In this document: piece by piece, positions 1-9,553 of the stretch | Layout: each line of letters starts with the position of its first letter | How positions within the stretch are numbered: position 1 is the stretch's first letter | Source of the DNA: Terriglobales bacterium | GTDB taxonomy: Bacteria; Acidobacteriota; Terriglobia; Terriglobales; Acidobacteriaceae | Length of the DNA: 64,000 nt | Reading direction: 5' to 3' | NCBI GenBank assembly: GCA_025934735.1 | Contig: JAICWP010000010.1 | Location: forward strand, 62,001 to 126,000 | Made by a program: the position numbers and the translations under genes | The notes under the pieces: model-generated | The model's input: only the letters and a program-made list of their open reading frames with translations | Told to the model about the DNA's origin: nothing | Databases searched by the model: none

Positions 1-883
1 CCTTGTAACCGGCGTCGCCCTGGGTGTGGCAATTGGTGCACACCGAGTGCGCGCTGGTGCCCAGCATGGCGTCGCTGGGCTTGCTGATCCCGTGATTGCT
101 GTGGCAGGTGACGCAACCGGGCAGGCCGGCGGAAGCGAATGCCGCCTTATGCGGACTGGCTTCGAACAGCTGTGCCTGGAAGACGTGGCAGGTGGAGCAA
201 ACGTTGGCCACCGAGCCCACGCCCGGCGGGGTGGCGCCATGATTGCCGTGGCAGGTGGTGCAGGTGGGCGCGCTCAAGTCGCCGCGTTCCACCAGCGCTT
301 CGTGGTGGACGCTGGTCTTATAGTCGGCGAACTGGTTCGTGGGGATCTTGTAAGTGGCCATGTACTCCGCATCGGCGTGGCAGCGGGAACAAGTGGTGGC
401 GATGTTCAGGGGATGAACCTTGGAACGCGTGTCGCTGGCCGGGCGCAGATCATGCACTCCGTGGCAGTCGGTGCAGACTGCCACCTTGGTATCGCCCGCC
501 GCCTGGCGCTTGCCGTGAATGCTGGTCTGGTACTGGCTGAACTGGTCAGTGCGCAACGACGGGTTGTACTGGCGCATGAACGCGGGGTCGGAGTGGCAGG
601 ACCCGCACAGCTTGGGCACGCCGGCGCGCTCGATTTTGCCCTTGAAGCCTGCGGCCTTGCTCATGGCGCTGTCGTCGGTTTTGCTGGGATCGCCGCCATG
701 GCAGCTGGCGCAGGTGAGCCCCTTCTGGGCGTGAATATCCTGCGCGAACTGCTCCTGGGTAACGTGCAGCTCGCCTTCCAGCGCGGAATGGCAATCCACG
801 CAGCTGTTGGGCTGCTGCGCCTGGGCGAGGGCAACCGTGATGATGAGTACGAATATTGCACCGAGGCTTCTATTTCGCCACAT
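1..883 (-). CDS. Multiheme c-type cytochrome of a bc-type complex (C-terminus beyond the window)
   Basis: The frame starts at ATG 883, overlaps the end of the cytochrome b gene by 14 nt, and is still open at base 1, so the C-terminus is missing. The first 20 or so residues are a signal peptide ending in ALAQA. Nine CxxCH heme sites are visible in order: CVDCH (residues 28-32), CASCH, CGSCH, CTDCH, CSRCH, CTTCH, CSTCH, CVTCH and CTNCH. That is about one heme per 30 residues, typical of periplasmic electron-wiring cytochromes. Its place at the end of the Rieske/cytochrome b operon suggests it replaces cytochrome c1 or f as electron exit. The total heme number and exact family are unknown. Confidence 0.9.
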   Translation of the reverse strand, partial: MWRNRSLGAIFVLIITVALAQAQQPNSCVDCHSALEGELHVTQEQFAQDIHAQKGLTCASCHGGDPSKTDDSAMSKAAGFKGKIERAGVPKLCGSCHSDPAFMRQYNPSLRTDQFSQYQTSIHGKRQAAGDTKVAVCTDCHGVHDLRPASDTRSKVHPLNIATTCSRCHADAEYMATYKIPTNQFADYKTSVHHEALVERGDLSAPTCTTCHGNHGATPPGVGSVANVCSTCHVFQAQLFEASPHKAAFASAGLPGCVTCHSNHGISKPSDAMLGTSAHSVCTNCHTQGDAGYK

Positions 884-1949
884 AACCGTATGCCGTCATC
901 ATTCCCATGTAGGCCACCACAAACATGGCCGCTCCCGTAACCAGGCGCTGGGTGCGCTTGGTGCCGTCAAGAAAAGGCACCAGCAGCCATATGAGGCCGG
1001 CCAGGGAAAATGTCAGGATGCCCACCACCTCGCCGTCCAGCAGGCCCAGCTTGGCGGGAATGAGTTTCAAAGTCTGGAACATGAACAGGAAGTACCACTC
1101 CGGCTTGATGCCGGCGGGCGCGGGCGCAAAGGGATCAGCCTTGGTTCCCAGTCCCCAGGGCGAGAACGCCGCCAGGGCGCCGAGCACGCCAAGCGCGATG
1201 TACCAGGCCATCAGTTCGCGCAGCAGAAAGCTGGGAAAGAAGCGCATCTCCCGCTTCTCCTGCGGCAACTCGCGCCATTCAGGCTCAATACGCGCGGGCA
1301 CGCTGATGCCGAAACGCTGGATCAGCAGCAGGTGTACGCCGACCAGCAAGGTGGTCAGCCCGGGCAGGACTGCCACATGGAAACCGAAGAAGCGGCTGAG
1401 CGTGGCCCCGGTCACCTCTTCGCCGCCGCGCAGGAAGATCATGGTGCGATGGCCGACGAAGGGCACCTGGCCGGCGATGTCGGTGCCTACCTTGGTGGCA
1501 AAGAAGGCGAGCGTGTTCCAGGGCAGCAGATAGCCGCTGAACCCAAATCCCATGGCAAGGAAAAGCAGCAGCATGCCGCTGACCCAGGTGAGCTCCCGCG
1601 GCTTGCGGTAGGCGCGCAGGAAAACCACGCTGAACATGTGCAGAAAGGCGGTTAAGATCATCAGGTTGGCGGCCCAGGAATGCACTGAGCGCACCAACCA
1701 GCCGAACTTTACCTGGGTCATCAGGTACTGCACGCTCTCAAAGGCTTCGTTGGCGCTGGGCCGGTAATAGAGCAGAAGAAGAATGCCGGTACACACCTGC
1801 ACGCCAAACAGGAATAGCGTGATGCCGCCCAGAAAGTACCAATAAGAATAGCGATGAATGGGGACCGTCTTATGGCGCAAAGGAGCCAGCAGTTCATCCC
1901 AGCCGAAACGTTCATCCAGCCAGTTGCGGACACGGGCCAGAGGAGCCAT
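870..1949 (-). CDS. Cytochrome b, b6-subunit IV-like fusion
   Basis: A 359-residue integral membrane protein combines the heme-binding b6 half with a subunit IV-like C-terminal part. Four heme-ligand histidines are visible at about 90, 104, 191 and 206. The second pair has 14 residues between them, as in cytochrome b6f. The quinol-site PEWYF motif lies at 283-287. The residue equivalent to the b6f Cys35 that anchors the extra c-type heme is not a Cys here, although Cys53 is nearby. The start ATG abuts the Rieske stop codon and the end overlaps the multiheme cytochrome gene, so this is a tight operon. It should oxidise quinol and pass electrons to the Rieske protein. Confidence 0.93.
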   Translation of the reverse strand: MAPLARVRNWLDERFGWDELLAPLRHKTVPIHRYSYWYFLGGITLFLFGVQVCTGILLLLYYRPSANEAFESVQYLMTQVKFGWLVRSVHSWAANLMILTAFLHMFSVVFLRAYRKPRELTWVSGMLLLFLAMGFGFSGYLLPWNTLAFFATKVGTDIAGQVPFVGHRTMIFLRGGEEVTGATLSRFFGFHVAVLPGLTTLLVGVHLLLIQRFGISVPARIEPEWRELPQEKREMRFFPSFLLRELMAWYIALGVLGALAAFSPWGLGTKADPFAPAPAGIKPEWYFLFMFQTLKLIPAKLGLLDGEVVGILTFSLAGLIWLLVPFLDGTKRTQRLVTGAAMFVVAYMGMMTAYGYVAK

Positions 1950-2414
1950 CTATGCCTCCCGCCGGCGGCTGACGATAATTTCGTCGCCGCGGACATGCAC
2001 GTCGTATTGCTCCAGGGGCCGGGGAGGCGGCCCGGAAAGATTGCGTCCCGCCAGGTCGTACATGCCGTTGTGGCAGGCGCACCACACCTGGCGCAGGTCG
2101 CCGCGGTACTGCACGGTGCAGCTCAGGTGGGTGCAGGTGGCGGAGAGCGCCCGATACTGACCGTCGGAACCCAGCATGAGCAAGCCAGGGCGGCTGCCGA
2201 AGCGGAAAATCTTGCCGCTATTGGGACGGAGTTCGCCGACTTTGCCGGCCACCACGGTGTCGCCGCCCATATCAGTGAGCCGCGGCGGCACCAGATAGCG
2301 CAAGACTGGATAGAAGAAAGACAGGGCAGAGGCAAACAAGCCGCCTCCCAACAGCATGCCCAAAAAGCGCCGCCTTCCCGGCGCTGCTACTTCGGCTTCT
2401 CGAGCACAGTGCAT
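1950..2414 (-). CDS. Rieske [2Fe-2S] protein of the bc-type complex
   Basis: This 154-residue protein has an N-terminal membrane anchor (about residues 17-38) preceded by Arg-rich residues (GRRRF), as in Tat-dependent Rieske proteins. The cluster-binding boxes are CTHLSC (94-99) and CACHNGMYD (112-120). They supply Cys94, His96, Cys112 and His115 as ligands and Cys99 and Cys114 for the usual disulfide. It sits directly upstream of cytochrome b with no gap. Its role is to carry electrons from quinol at cytochrome b to the multiheme cytochrome. Confidence 0.93.
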   Translation of the reverse strand: MHCAREAEVAAPGRRRFLGMLLGGGLFASALSFFYPVLRYLVPPRLTDMGGDTVVAGKVGELRPNSGKIFRFGSRPGLLMLGSDGQYRALSATCTHLSCTVQYRGDLRQVWCACHNGMYDLAGRNLSGPPPRPLEQYDVHVRGDEIIVSRRREA

Positions 2415-2423
2415 AATCCTCGC

Positions 2424-2651
2424 CTAGTGTTTGCGGGCAGCCGCTGAGCGGACCGCCGGCCGTTCCGAAAAAGTTCCGGCACGCCAGATGATCCAACCCA
2501 GCAGCACGCCGAAACCGACAAACCAAATACAGGTTCCCGTCATCCAGTACAGCCAGGTCAATTCACTTTCCGAGCCGGTGAGGAACAGGATCGCTCCCAT
2601 CACCAGCATGCCGAGGCCCGCAAACCCGATGACATCCGTGCGCCGGAGCAT
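2424..2651 (-). CDS. Small two-helix membrane protein at the head of the bc-type operon
   Basis: The likely product is 75 residues, starting MLRRTD at 2651, because a strong AAGGAGG ribosome-binding site lies 4-5 nt upstream. The same frame is open for 12 more codons upstream, but without such a site. Two hydrophobic helices are visible (about residues 7-26 and 32-53), followed by a basic tail. No cofactor motif is present. Gene order (9 nt before the Rieske gene) suggests an accessory or assembly subunit of the quinol-oxidising complex. I do not recognise the family. Confidence 0.7.
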   Translation of the reverse strand: MLRRTDVIGFAGLGMLVMGAILFLTGSESELTWLYWMTGTCIWFVGFGVLLGWIIWRAGTFSERPAVRSAAARKH

Positions 2652-2714
2652 ACCGCCTCCTTGTTGCGTGTCCGGCGGCAGCGGCACCGGGGGACATGCG
2701 CGGGCCGAGATTAG

Positions 2715-2730
2715 TCACAGCCTGATGTGA
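2715..2730. promoter_or_regulatory. Inverted repeat TCACA-N6-TGTGA between divergent genes
   Basis: Perfect 5-bp arms flank a 6-nt spacer in the gap between the bc-type operon (minus) and the HEAT-repeat gene (plus). The arms face the opposite way to a classical CRP half-site pair. A regulator site is possible, but a chance palindrome cannot be excluded. Confidence 0.25.
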
Positions 2731-2887
2731 TGTTATGGAGCAGAAGGTCACGCGACGTCTGTGGCACACATCACCGATGACTGTGACGGTTGAACAGCGG
2801 TTCCAGGCACTCGCCGAATATCCCGCAGCTTGGCGGCAGTTACGGAGGTCACGTGTTGCTGGCCGGCCAAGAGGATACACTTCCAGG

Positions 2888-3868
2888 ATGGACACCTCGC
2901 CCAACCTGGGCCCGGCAGGGCAGAGCCTGAACGGCGGTTCCCCCGAGCCGATCGGCCCGGGCAAGAGTTCGTGGCGAGGGTTGTGGCTTGTAGCTGGGGT
3001 TCTTCTAGTGGCGTCCGTTTTCGGAACGCCCGTGGCCCGCGCGGCCTGGCAGCAAGTGGCGCAGTTCCTCAGCCTGCAAGGCAAACCGGCGCCAGCTTCG
3101 GCCAACGTCCTCTCCGAGCATGAAACCGAGGAACTGGACCACATGAGCCTGCAATCGCAAGCTGGGCTCCTGCTGGAGCGCTCCATCAATCATTACAAGG
3201 GCGCGAATGACCAGATCGCAACCCGGGTGGAGCAGTGGCGGGGAAAGATCAAAATGGATGGCCGGCTGAACAACCTGTTCATCACCGCGCTCAATTCCGA
3301 CGACCTGCGGGTGCGGGCGGCAGGCATCGAAGTGGACCTGGCAGCGCGCAATCTGGAAAAAACCGCGGCCACGGTGGACCGACTGGAGCCGGACGCCAAC
3401 ACGGGAGAGCAGGGGCCGCGCGCCAACGCGCTGTGGGATCTGGGACTCCTGGGCGGGCGTGGGATTGAGCCGGAGCGGGCTGCGCAAATCCTGTTGGCTT
3501 CCCTCCACGACTCCAATGTGAATATCCGGTATTGGGCAGTGGAGGGCCTGTCTTATCTGGGCAGCGACGAAACCATCCCGCCGCTCCTGGGGGTGCTGCA
3601 CGATGATCCCTCACCCATGATCCGTGAGCGCGCGGCTTGCGCGCTGGCGCAGTCGGGCATGCTGAGCGAAAAGCAGCGCCGCGGAGCCGTGCCCAAGCTG
3701 CTCGATTTTGCCGACGACTCGGCAGTGGATGCGCAAACCCGCACCTGGGTGTTCCAGGCACTGCGCGACATTACCGGGCAGAACCTTCCTCATGATGCGG
3801 CCGCGTGGCGAAACTGGTACAGCTCCAATGACGGGCGCTGGAACCCGGTGACGCGCGACAGCCAGTAA
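2888..3868 (+). CDS. Membrane-anchored HEAT-repeat protein
   Basis: The ATG at 2888 gives 326 residues beginning MDTSPNLGP. The frame is open to 2735, but that N-terminal extension looks non-coding. One transmembrane helix (WLVAGVLLVASVF, about residues 30-45) anchors a helical domain. The C-terminal half contains HEAT-like repeats such as SNVNIRYWAVEGLSYLGSDE followed by PMIRERAACALAQSG. Such repeats make protein-binding scaffolds. The gene is divergent from the bc-type operon and has no obvious operon partner. The specific partner and role are unknown. Confidence 0.8.
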   Translation: MDTSPNLGPAGQSLNGGSPEPIGPGKSSWRGLWLVAGVLLVASVFGTPVARAAWQQVAQFLSLQGKPAPASANVLSEHETEELDHMSLQSQAGLLLERSINHYKGANDQIATRVEQWRGKIKMDGRLNNLFITALNSDDLRVRAAGIEVDLAARNLEKTAATVDRLEPDANTGEQGPRANALWDLGLLGGRGIEPERAAQILLASLHDSNVNIRYWAVEGLSYLGSDETIPPLLGVLHDDPSPMIRERAACALAQSGMLSEKQRRGAVPKLLDFADDSAVDAQTRTWVFQALRDITGQNLPHDAAAWRNWYSSNDGRWNPVTRDSQ

Positions 3869-4226
3869 CGCGTTCTCGAACCGTTGCAAGCAAGCTTTGT
3901 CATAGTGCACGCGAGAGTCCCTCGAGCCTGAATGCCCTCGGGATGACGCCGGTTGCGGGGGTCTTCCGGCTTTTCCTTATCCCAGATCCCGATATCCGCA
4001 CATCCCCAGATCCCCAACGGTTCGTGCACCCTTCGTGGCCTTTGTGGTGAATGGTTGGAACGGTTTTCGCATCACAATAGGGTGTGACCTGCGTGGCTGC
4101 AGGAAGCGTGGACTTACGGAAAAATGAACAGTTCACGGGCCTGGAGGCCCGTTTTGGAGGCAGGGCTGGGCCGGCCGGTCACAAGCTGGAGCCGCTGGCC
4201 GGGTCGTATAATGCCCTGTTTATGCG
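3869..4226 (+). other. Intergenic region with a possible promoter for the aminotransferase
   Basis: No gene is supported in these 358 bases. A short GC-rich hairpin occurs near 4137-4152 (cgggcct-gga-ggcccg). A perfect TATAAT hexamer lies at 4207-4212, only 14 nt before the aminotransferase ATG, which would leave a very short leader. No convincing -35 box is seen at the right spacing. Confidence 0.35.
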
Positions 4227-5423
4227 ATGGCAACTATGAGCAAAACCATTCCTGGGTTGCGTTTGGCGCGCCGCATGTCGCGGCTGGGCACGGAAACCGC
4301 GTTTGAGGTGCTGGTGAAGGCGCGCGCCCTGGAGCGGGAGGGCAAACATGTGGTGCACCTGGAGATCGGCGAGCCCGACTTCGCCACTCCCTCCAATATC
4401 GTGGACGCGGCGGTCGAGGCGCTGCACAAAGGCTGGACCCATTACGGGCCGTCCGCCGGTCTGCCCGACCTGCGCCAAGCCATCGCCGACGAAGTGAGCC
4501 GCAGCCGCGGGGTGCCCGTCTCGCCCGACGAGGTGGTGGTGGTGCCCGGCGGCAAGCCAATCATTTTCTTTCTCATCATGGCTCTGGTTGAAGAAGAAGA
4601 TGAGGTCATCTATCCCAATCCCGGCTTCCCCATCTACGAATCCATGATCCGCTTTGTGGGCGCCCGGCCGGTGCCAATCCGCCTGCGGGAAGAGCTGGAT
4701 TTCTGCCTAGACGTGAATGAACTGGCTGACCTGATTACCGACCGCACCAAGCTCATCATCCTCAACTCGCCGCAGAACCCCACCGGCGGCGTGCTCAGCC
4801 AGCGCGACATTCGCAACATCGCCGCCGCCATCGGTGACCGCGACGTCATGGTGCTCTCCGACGAGATCTACAGCCGGCTGATCTTTGATGGGGAACACCA
4901 CTCCATTGTGGCGGAAGACGGCTTCAAGGAACGCACCGTAATTCTCGACGGCTTCTCCAAGACCTACGCCATGACCGGGTGGCGCATGGGTTACGGAGTG
5001 ATGCGCCCCGACCTGGCCACCCACATCGCCCGCCTGATGACGAACTCCAACTCCTGCACCGCCAGCTTTACCCAGGTGGCCGGGATCGAGGCGCTGCGGG
5101 GCGAGCAGTCTTCGGTGGAGTACATGCGGCGCGAGTTCCAGCACCGCCGCGATGTGTTCGTGGACGGCATCAACCGCATTCGCGGCTTCTCCTGCCGCCG
5201 GCCAAAAGGCGCGTTTTACACCTTTCCCAACATCAAGCAGACGGGCTGGCCGTCTAAGAAACTGGCCGACGCTCTGCTGGAAGAAGCCGGTGTGGCCTGC
5301 TTGTCGGGCACAGCCTTTGGCGAATACGGCGAAGGCTATCTGCGTTTCAGCGTGGCCAATTCGATTGACAACATTCAGTGGGCGTTGCGCTCCATCGAGG
5401 AGTGGACAAAGAAAAACCTGTAA
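4227..5423 (+). CDS. Class I/II PLP-dependent aminotransferase (aspartate aminotransferase-like)
   Basis: A 398-residue fold-type I aminotransferase. Key residues are visible: Asn184 in SPQNPTGG, Asp212 and Tyr215 in SDEIY, the PLP-binding Lys245 in DGFSKTYAMTGWRMGY, and Arg253. The motif set matches the aspartate/aromatic/alanine aminotransferase branch that moves the amino group from an amino acid to 2-oxoglutarate. Substrate cannot be fixed from sequence alone. An ATG at 4236 is an alternative start. The transketolase follows after a 142-nt gap holding a palindromic site, so it is probably separately regulated. Confidence 0.9.
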   Translation: MATMSKTIPGLRLARRMSRLGTETAFEVLVKARALEREGKHVVHLEIGEPDFATPSNIVDAAVEALHKGWTHYGPSAGLPDLRQAIADEVSRSRGVPVSPDEVVVVPGGKPIIFFLIMALVEEEDEVIYPNPGFPIYESMIRFVGARPVPIRLREELDFCLDVNELADLITDRTKLIILNSPQNPTGGVLSQRDIRNIAAAIGDRDVMVLSDEIYSRLIFDGEHHSIVAEDGFKERTVILDGFSKTYAMTGWRMGYGVMRPDLATHIARLMTNSNSCTASFTQVAGIEALRGEQSSVEYMRREFQHRRDVFVDGINRIRGFSCRRPKGAFYTFPNIKQTGWPSKKLADALLEEAGVACLSGTAFGEYGEGYLRFSVANSIDNIQWALRSIEEWTKKNL

Positions 5424-5488
5424 ACGGTTGAATGCTTGAATTATTCGATCCCTGCATCAATCAGTCCTGCCGCTAATCAGTGGCTCCT

Positions 5489-5502
5489 GTGATGAACATC
5501 AC
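5489..5502. promoter_or_regulatory. CRP/FNR-like palindrome upstream of transketolase
   Basis: GTGATGAACATCAC has 6-bp inverted arms around a 2-nt centre and fits the CRP-family pattern GTGA-N6-TCAC. It lies 64 nt before the transketolase ATG, a normal distance for an activator site. The same pattern recurs at 55445, 56262 and 56293 in this window. Confidence 0.45.
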
Positions 5503-5565
5503 TGACCCCCGGTACATACCGGCATAGCTTCATGAGTTGGACTATGTCTGTACCAGGGGCGCTCT

Positions 5566-7617
5566 ATGGCACTGATTGATTCGAAGAGCGGCAAGCACAC
5601 CCGCGACTATTCCATTGAGCAGTTAGCCGAAGCCGCCAACCTGATGCGCGGCTACGATCTGGTGGCGCTGGCCGCGGCCGGCTCGGGCCATGCCGGGGGC
5701 ACGCTTTCCATCATGGATATTGTGGCCGCGCTGTACCTGCGCGTGGCTGATCTTGATCCTAGCGATCCCAACTGGGAGCACCGCGACCGCATCATCTGGT
5801 CAGCAGGGCACAAGGCGCCGGCTCTGTATCTGGGTCTGGCGTTTGCCGGATTCTGCAAGCCGGAAGATGTAGTCACGCTGCGCAAATTGGGGTCGCCGTT
5901 TCAGGGACACCCGCACTGGCCCAAAGTGCCTGGCGTGGAGGTTTCCAGCGGCTCGTTGGGGCAAGGATTGAGCGTGGCGGTGGGCGCGGCGCTCGCTGCC
6001 AAGCTGGACGGGCGCAAGAACAAGGTGTTCTGCCTGATGGGCGACGGCGAGCAGCAGGAGGGCAACATCTGGGAAGCCGCTATGGAAGCGGCGCACTACC
6101 AGCTCGGCAACCTGGTCGGGATTGTGGATTTCAACCGGCTGCAGATTGACGGCCCGGTGTGCGAGGTGATGAACATCGAGCCGCTGGAGGAAAAGTACCG
6201 CGCCTTCGGCTGGGAGGTGGCGCGCGTGGACGGGCACGACATGAAGCAGATTGTCGCCGCCCTGGAAGAGGCCAAAACCCGCCCGGGCGCGGGCAAGCCT
6301 CTGCTGATCATCGCCGCCACCGTGAAGGGCAAGGGCGTCAGCTTCATGGAGAATGTTGCCGGCTGGCACGGCAAATCGCCCAACCGGGAAGAAATGCTCA
6401 AGGGTCTGCAGGAACTCGGCCTGTCGGAGAAGATCCCTTACGAGCGATTGCTGGCCTCAGCTCGCCACTACCAGGCGGAGGTGGAGGAGAAACTGGCCGC
6501 CAAGCAGCCCAAGTTCCGCCGGGATTATTGGTGGAACGCCGCCCGCAACATGAAAGTGAAGATGGAGCCCACGCGCAAGGGCTTCGGCCAGTCGCTGGCG
6601 CAAAACGGCGATGACCCGCGCGTGGTCTGCCTGGGCCTGGACATTTCCGGTTCCATTACCATTAGCGAGTTCTACGCCAACCAGCCGGAGCGCAAGCCGC
6701 GCTGGCTCAGCATGGGAATTGCCGAGCAGTCGGCCACCGCCGCCGCCGCCGGTCTCGCTAAGGAAGGGAAGCTGCCGGTACTGGGCACCTACGCTGCCTT
6801 TGCGGCCGCCCGCAACCTTGACCAGCTGAGGGTTTCGGTCTGTTACGGCAACTTCAATGTGATGGTGGCGGGGGCGCATGGCGGAGTTTCCGTCGGCCCG
6901 GACGGCGCTACCCACCAAGCGCTAGAGGATCTGTTCGCGGTATGCGGCCTGCCCAATATGGTTGTGGTGGTACCGTGCGACGCGATCGAAACGAAAAAGG
7001 CCACCGACTATCTGCTGCTGGAGCACGTTGGCCCGAAGTACGTGCGGTTTGCCCGGGAGGCGACGCCTGTTGTTACTACTGAGGACACACCTTTCGTTTT
7101 CGGACAGGCTAACGTGAGTCGCCTGCGTGGCGAGGCCGAGCAGTTTGTGGATGCGTTCGAGACTGTTCTGGCCTCCGAGTACAGCAATGAATCGGAAGAC
7201 CTGAGCATCATCGCCTGCGGGCCGATGGTGCCGGAGGCGATGCGCGCCGCCTACATTCTGAAGCGGGATTTCGATTGCGAGACGCGCGTTATCAACCTGC
7301 ATACCCCGAAGCCGCTCGACCGCGCTGCTATCATCCGCGCCGCCAAGGAAACCGGGGTGGTCATCACCGCCGAAGAGCACCAGATCGGCGCGCTGTCGGG
7401 CCGGGTGAGTGAGGTGATTACCGGCAGCGGACAGCTCTACGGCTTGCCCGTGATCACCGGAGCTATCGGTGTGAAGGACCGCTTCGGCGATTCCGGCGCG
7501 CCCTGGGAGCTAATCAAGGAATTCGAGGTCAGCGCCGAACACATTGCGCAGAAGGCGGTGGAGTTGCTGGCCATCAAGAAATCACACGCGCGCGAACATG
7601 CCATGGCGGCGATGTAA
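5566..7617 (+). CDS. tkt: Transketolase
   Basis: A full-length 683-residue thiamine-diphosphate enzyme of the pentose phosphate and sugar-interconversion pathways. Visible are GHAGG (His42), SAGHKAP (His82), the ThDP/Mg motif GDGEQQEGNIWE (about 159-170) with Asn190, and the pyrimidine-domain glutamate in MGIAEQSATAAAAGLA. N- and C-terminal halves are in one chain, unlike the split archaeal-type enzymes. ATG 5566 directly precedes the conserved region. A CRP/FNR-like palindrome lies 64 nt upstream. Dihydroxyacetone synthase-like specificity cannot be excluded, but transketolase is much more likely. Confidence 0.93.
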   Translation: MALIDSKSGKHTRDYSIEQLAEAANLMRGYDLVALAAAGSGHAGGTLSIMDIVAALYLRVADLDPSDPNWEHRDRIIWSAGHKAPALYLGLAFAGFCKPEDVVTLRKLGSPFQGHPHWPKVPGVEVSSGSLGQGLSVAVGAALAAKLDGRKNKVFCLMGDGEQQEGNIWEAAMEAAHYQLGNLVGIVDFNRLQIDGPVCEVMNIEPLEEKYRAFGWEVARVDGHDMKQIVAALEEAKTRPGAGKPLLIIAATVKGKGVSFMENVAGWHGKSPNREEMLKGLQELGLSEKIPYERLLASARHYQAEVEEKLAAKQPKFRRDYWWNAARNMKVKMEPTRKGFGQSLAQNGDDPRVVCLGLDISGSITISEFYANQPERKPRWLSMGIAEQSATAAAAGLAKEGKLPVLGTYAAFAAARNLDQLRVSVCYGNFNVMVAGAHGGVSVGPDGATHQALEDLFAVCGLPNMVVVVPCDAIETKKATDYLLLEHVGPKYVRFAREATPVVTTEDTPFVFGQANVSRLRGEAEQFVDAFETVLASEYSNESEDLSIIACGPMVPEAMRAAYILKRDFDCETRVINLHTPKPLDRAAIIRAAKETGVVITAEEHQIGALSGRVSEVITGSGQLYGLPVITGAIGVKDRFGDSGAPWELIKEFEVSAEHIAQKAVELLAIKKSHAREHAMAAM

Positions 7618-7636
7618 AATCCAGCAATAAGCAGCG

Positions 7637-7764
7637 GTTCAGCACTCAGCATTCAGCGCGCGAACAGTTATCACTCAGCAATGAGCACTTGGCCTTTTGC
7701 GAATCTTCCAGCCATTCCGCAAAAGACTTCAGTGGCTAAATGCTAAGTGCTAATTGCTAATTGC
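7637..7764. repeat. Degenerate AGC/TGCTAA-type intergenic microrepeats
   Basis: The gap between transketolase and the dehydrogenase holds several imperfect copies of a short word family: cagcactcagcattcagc, tcactcagcaatgagcact, and ctaagtgctaattgctaa followed by another ttgct. Copies occur in both orientations. Similar material occurs at 12290-12408. No coding potential is seen here. Confidence 0.55.
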
Positions 7765-7837
7765 TCCCTTTCGCTTTCTCCCACCTGCGATAGAATCTCC
7801 AGTTTCGACTGTAGGGTACTGACGGACAGAGGCGATC

Positions 7838-8956
7838 ATGCCCGAGAAGAGCAGCTTTCGTGTGTTTGCCACGTGCGATATCGGAGGCGAGGCGCTCGAC
7901 CGCTTGCGGCAGCGCGGTTATGAGGTGGAGGTTTATCCCAGCCCGGAGCCGCCGCCGAAGAAGGTGATCCTCGACAAGTTGCGCCAGGGCGTGGACGCGC
8001 TCATCACCACATTGCGCGATCCCATTGATGCCGAGGTGTTCGAAGCAGGGAAGCCGCGCTTAAAAGTGGTGGCCCAGTACGCGGTTGGCTTCGACAACAT
8101 CAACCGGGCCGACGCCAACCAGTATCGTATTCCCTTCACCCACACCCCCGACGTGCTCACCGAGGCCACGGCGGAGTTCGCCTTCTTCATCATGGGCGCG
8201 CTGGCGCGCAAGCTGTGGAACAGCGAGAAGCTGGTGCGCGAGAACAAATGGGGTTCCTGGCACCCGTACCTGCCGTTCCTGGGTGACGAGGTGACGGGCA
8301 AGACCATCGCGATCATAGGTACCGGCCGCATCGGCCTAGCGATGATGAAGAAGTCCACTGGCTTCGACATGAACATCCTGTGCTACGACCCGGTGTACCA
8401 GAATCACGACTACATTCAGGCGATCCAGCAGATCAAGGACCTGCGGTACGAGCGGCACCTGAACCCGGAGCGCACCTGGATCAAGTACACCAGCTTCGAG
8501 GACGCTATCCGGAACGCCGATTTCGTCAGCGTGCACGTGCCGCTCTTGCGGGAAGGCGAGGCCAAGGCGCCCACCTATCATCTGTTTAACGAATTCACCC
8601 TGCGCATGATGAAGCCCTCAGCCTACCTGGTGAACACTTCGCGGGGCCCGGTAATAGATGAGGGGGCGCTCTACAAGGCTCTGAAGGAGAAGTGGATTGC
8701 CGGCGCAGCGCTCGACGTCTTCGAAAAGGAGCCGCTGCCAGCCGATTCACCCCTGCGCGATCCTGTGCTGGCGGACCGGTTGCGCCTGTTTAACCACTTT
8801 GCCAGCGGAGCCACTATCACGCGCCTCTCCCCCGATCCCAATAAGGGCATGGCCGGCCGCTGCGTTCAGGCCGTCATTGATGTGCTGGAAAAGAATTACG
8901 GCGGCGACCTCACCAAGGTGCCAAACGTAGTGAACAAAGAGGCCTTTGGGAAGTAG
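7838..8956 (+). CDS. D-isomer-specific 2-hydroxyacid dehydrogenase
   Basis: A 372-residue NAD(P)-dependent oxidoreductase interconverting 2-hydroxy and 2-oxo acids, of the glyoxylate/hydroxypyruvate reductase and phosphoglycerate dehydrogenase superfamily. The Rossmann glycine motif GTGRIG lies at 161-166. The catalytic Arg is in VNTSRGPVIDE, the Glu in DVFEKEPL and the His in LFNHFASGA. An insert of about 30 residues after the nucleotide-binding loop (around 180-210, rich in Tyr and Gln) is longer than in simple homologues. The true substrate is unknown. The gene appears monocistronic. Confidence 0.88.
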   Translation: MPEKSSFRVFATCDIGGEALDRLRQRGYEVEVYPSPEPPPKKVILDKLRQGVDALITTLRDPIDAEVFEAGKPRLKVVAQYAVGFDNINRADANQYRIPFTHTPDVLTEATAEFAFFIMGALARKLWNSEKLVRENKWGSWHPYLPFLGDEVTGKTIAIIGTGRIGLAMMKKSTGFDMNILCYDPVYQNHDYIQAIQQIKDLRYERHLNPERTWIKYTSFEDAIRNADFVSVHVPLLREGEAKAPTYHLFNEFTLRMMKPSAYLVNTSRGPVIDEGALYKALKEKWIAGAALDVFEKEPLPADSPLRDPVLADRLRLFNHFASGATITRLSPDPNKGMAGRCVQAVIDVLEKNYGGDLTKVPNVVNKEAFGK

Positions 8957-9016
8957 TTCGCAGGTTGCCGCCGTGTTGGAGGGCGCGGCAGAAGCCGCGC
9001 CCGTCCTTCCGAACGC

Positions 9017-9553
9017 TCACAATCCGCTCGGCCGCTTTACCTGCAATTCGTTGATCACCTGCTGCACGTTGGGCACGCTGGAGGCGAGCTGCTGGGCGGT
9101 CTGGCGATCGTCGGGCGTGTCCACCTTGCCGGTGAGCGTGAGAACCCCGTTCTTCGCTTTGTAATGAATGCCTTTGTCCAGGTGATTGGCAATTAAAACC
9201 GCCTGGTATTCCTTTTCGATGGCTGTGTCCACGTCGCCAGAGATCTTTTTGGCGGCCGACTCCTGGTCCACAGGTTGCACGCTGATCTGGTTGGCGATCA
9301 CCCGCGTTGGGGCTGCGGCCTTGGCTACGTCCATGGCTTTGTTTTTGGCGTCCGGTGAGTGCACCGTGCCGCCCAGAGTGATGAGGTTCTTGTCGCGGTC
9401 CTCGTCAACCGTAACCTTTTGTAAATCCGCCTGTTGCAGGGCTTTCGTGACCGTATCCTTAAGTGCTGGATTGCTGGAGCGGTTGCTGCTGCACCCCAGG
9501 GCAAAGAAGATTGCCAAAACCGACAACGCAGCCATCAAGCGGGCTGGACGCAT
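9017..9553 (-). CDS. BON-domain lipoprotein
   Basis: The start at 9553 (MRPARLMAALS) is preferred because CAGGAGA lies about 8 nt upstream. It gives 178 residues. A lipoprotein signal peptide ends in FALGCSS, so the Cys is probably lipidated. Two BON domains follow, each with the pattern of a short helix, a conserved Gly in LxGxV and a closing strand (ITLGGTV, LTLTGKV). BON domains bind phospholipid or peptidoglycan surfaces in OsmY-like envelope-stress proteins. Location is the periplasmic face of a membrane. Confidence 0.85.
   Translation of the reverse strand: MRPARLMAALSVLAIFFALGCSSNRSSNPALKDTVTKALQQADLQKVTVDEDRDKNLITLGGTVHSPDAKNKAMDVAKAAAPTRVIANQISVQPVDQESAAKKISGDVDTAIEKEYQAVLIANHLDKGIHYKAKNGVLTLTGKVDTPDDRQTAQQLASSVPNVQQVINELQVKRPSGL

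Noticed and set aside
26-940. Long plus-strand open frame over the multiheme cytochrome
   Set aside because: The minus strand encodes nine CxxCH motifs and a signal peptide in the overlapping operon frame. The plus-strand frame is a by-product of high GC.
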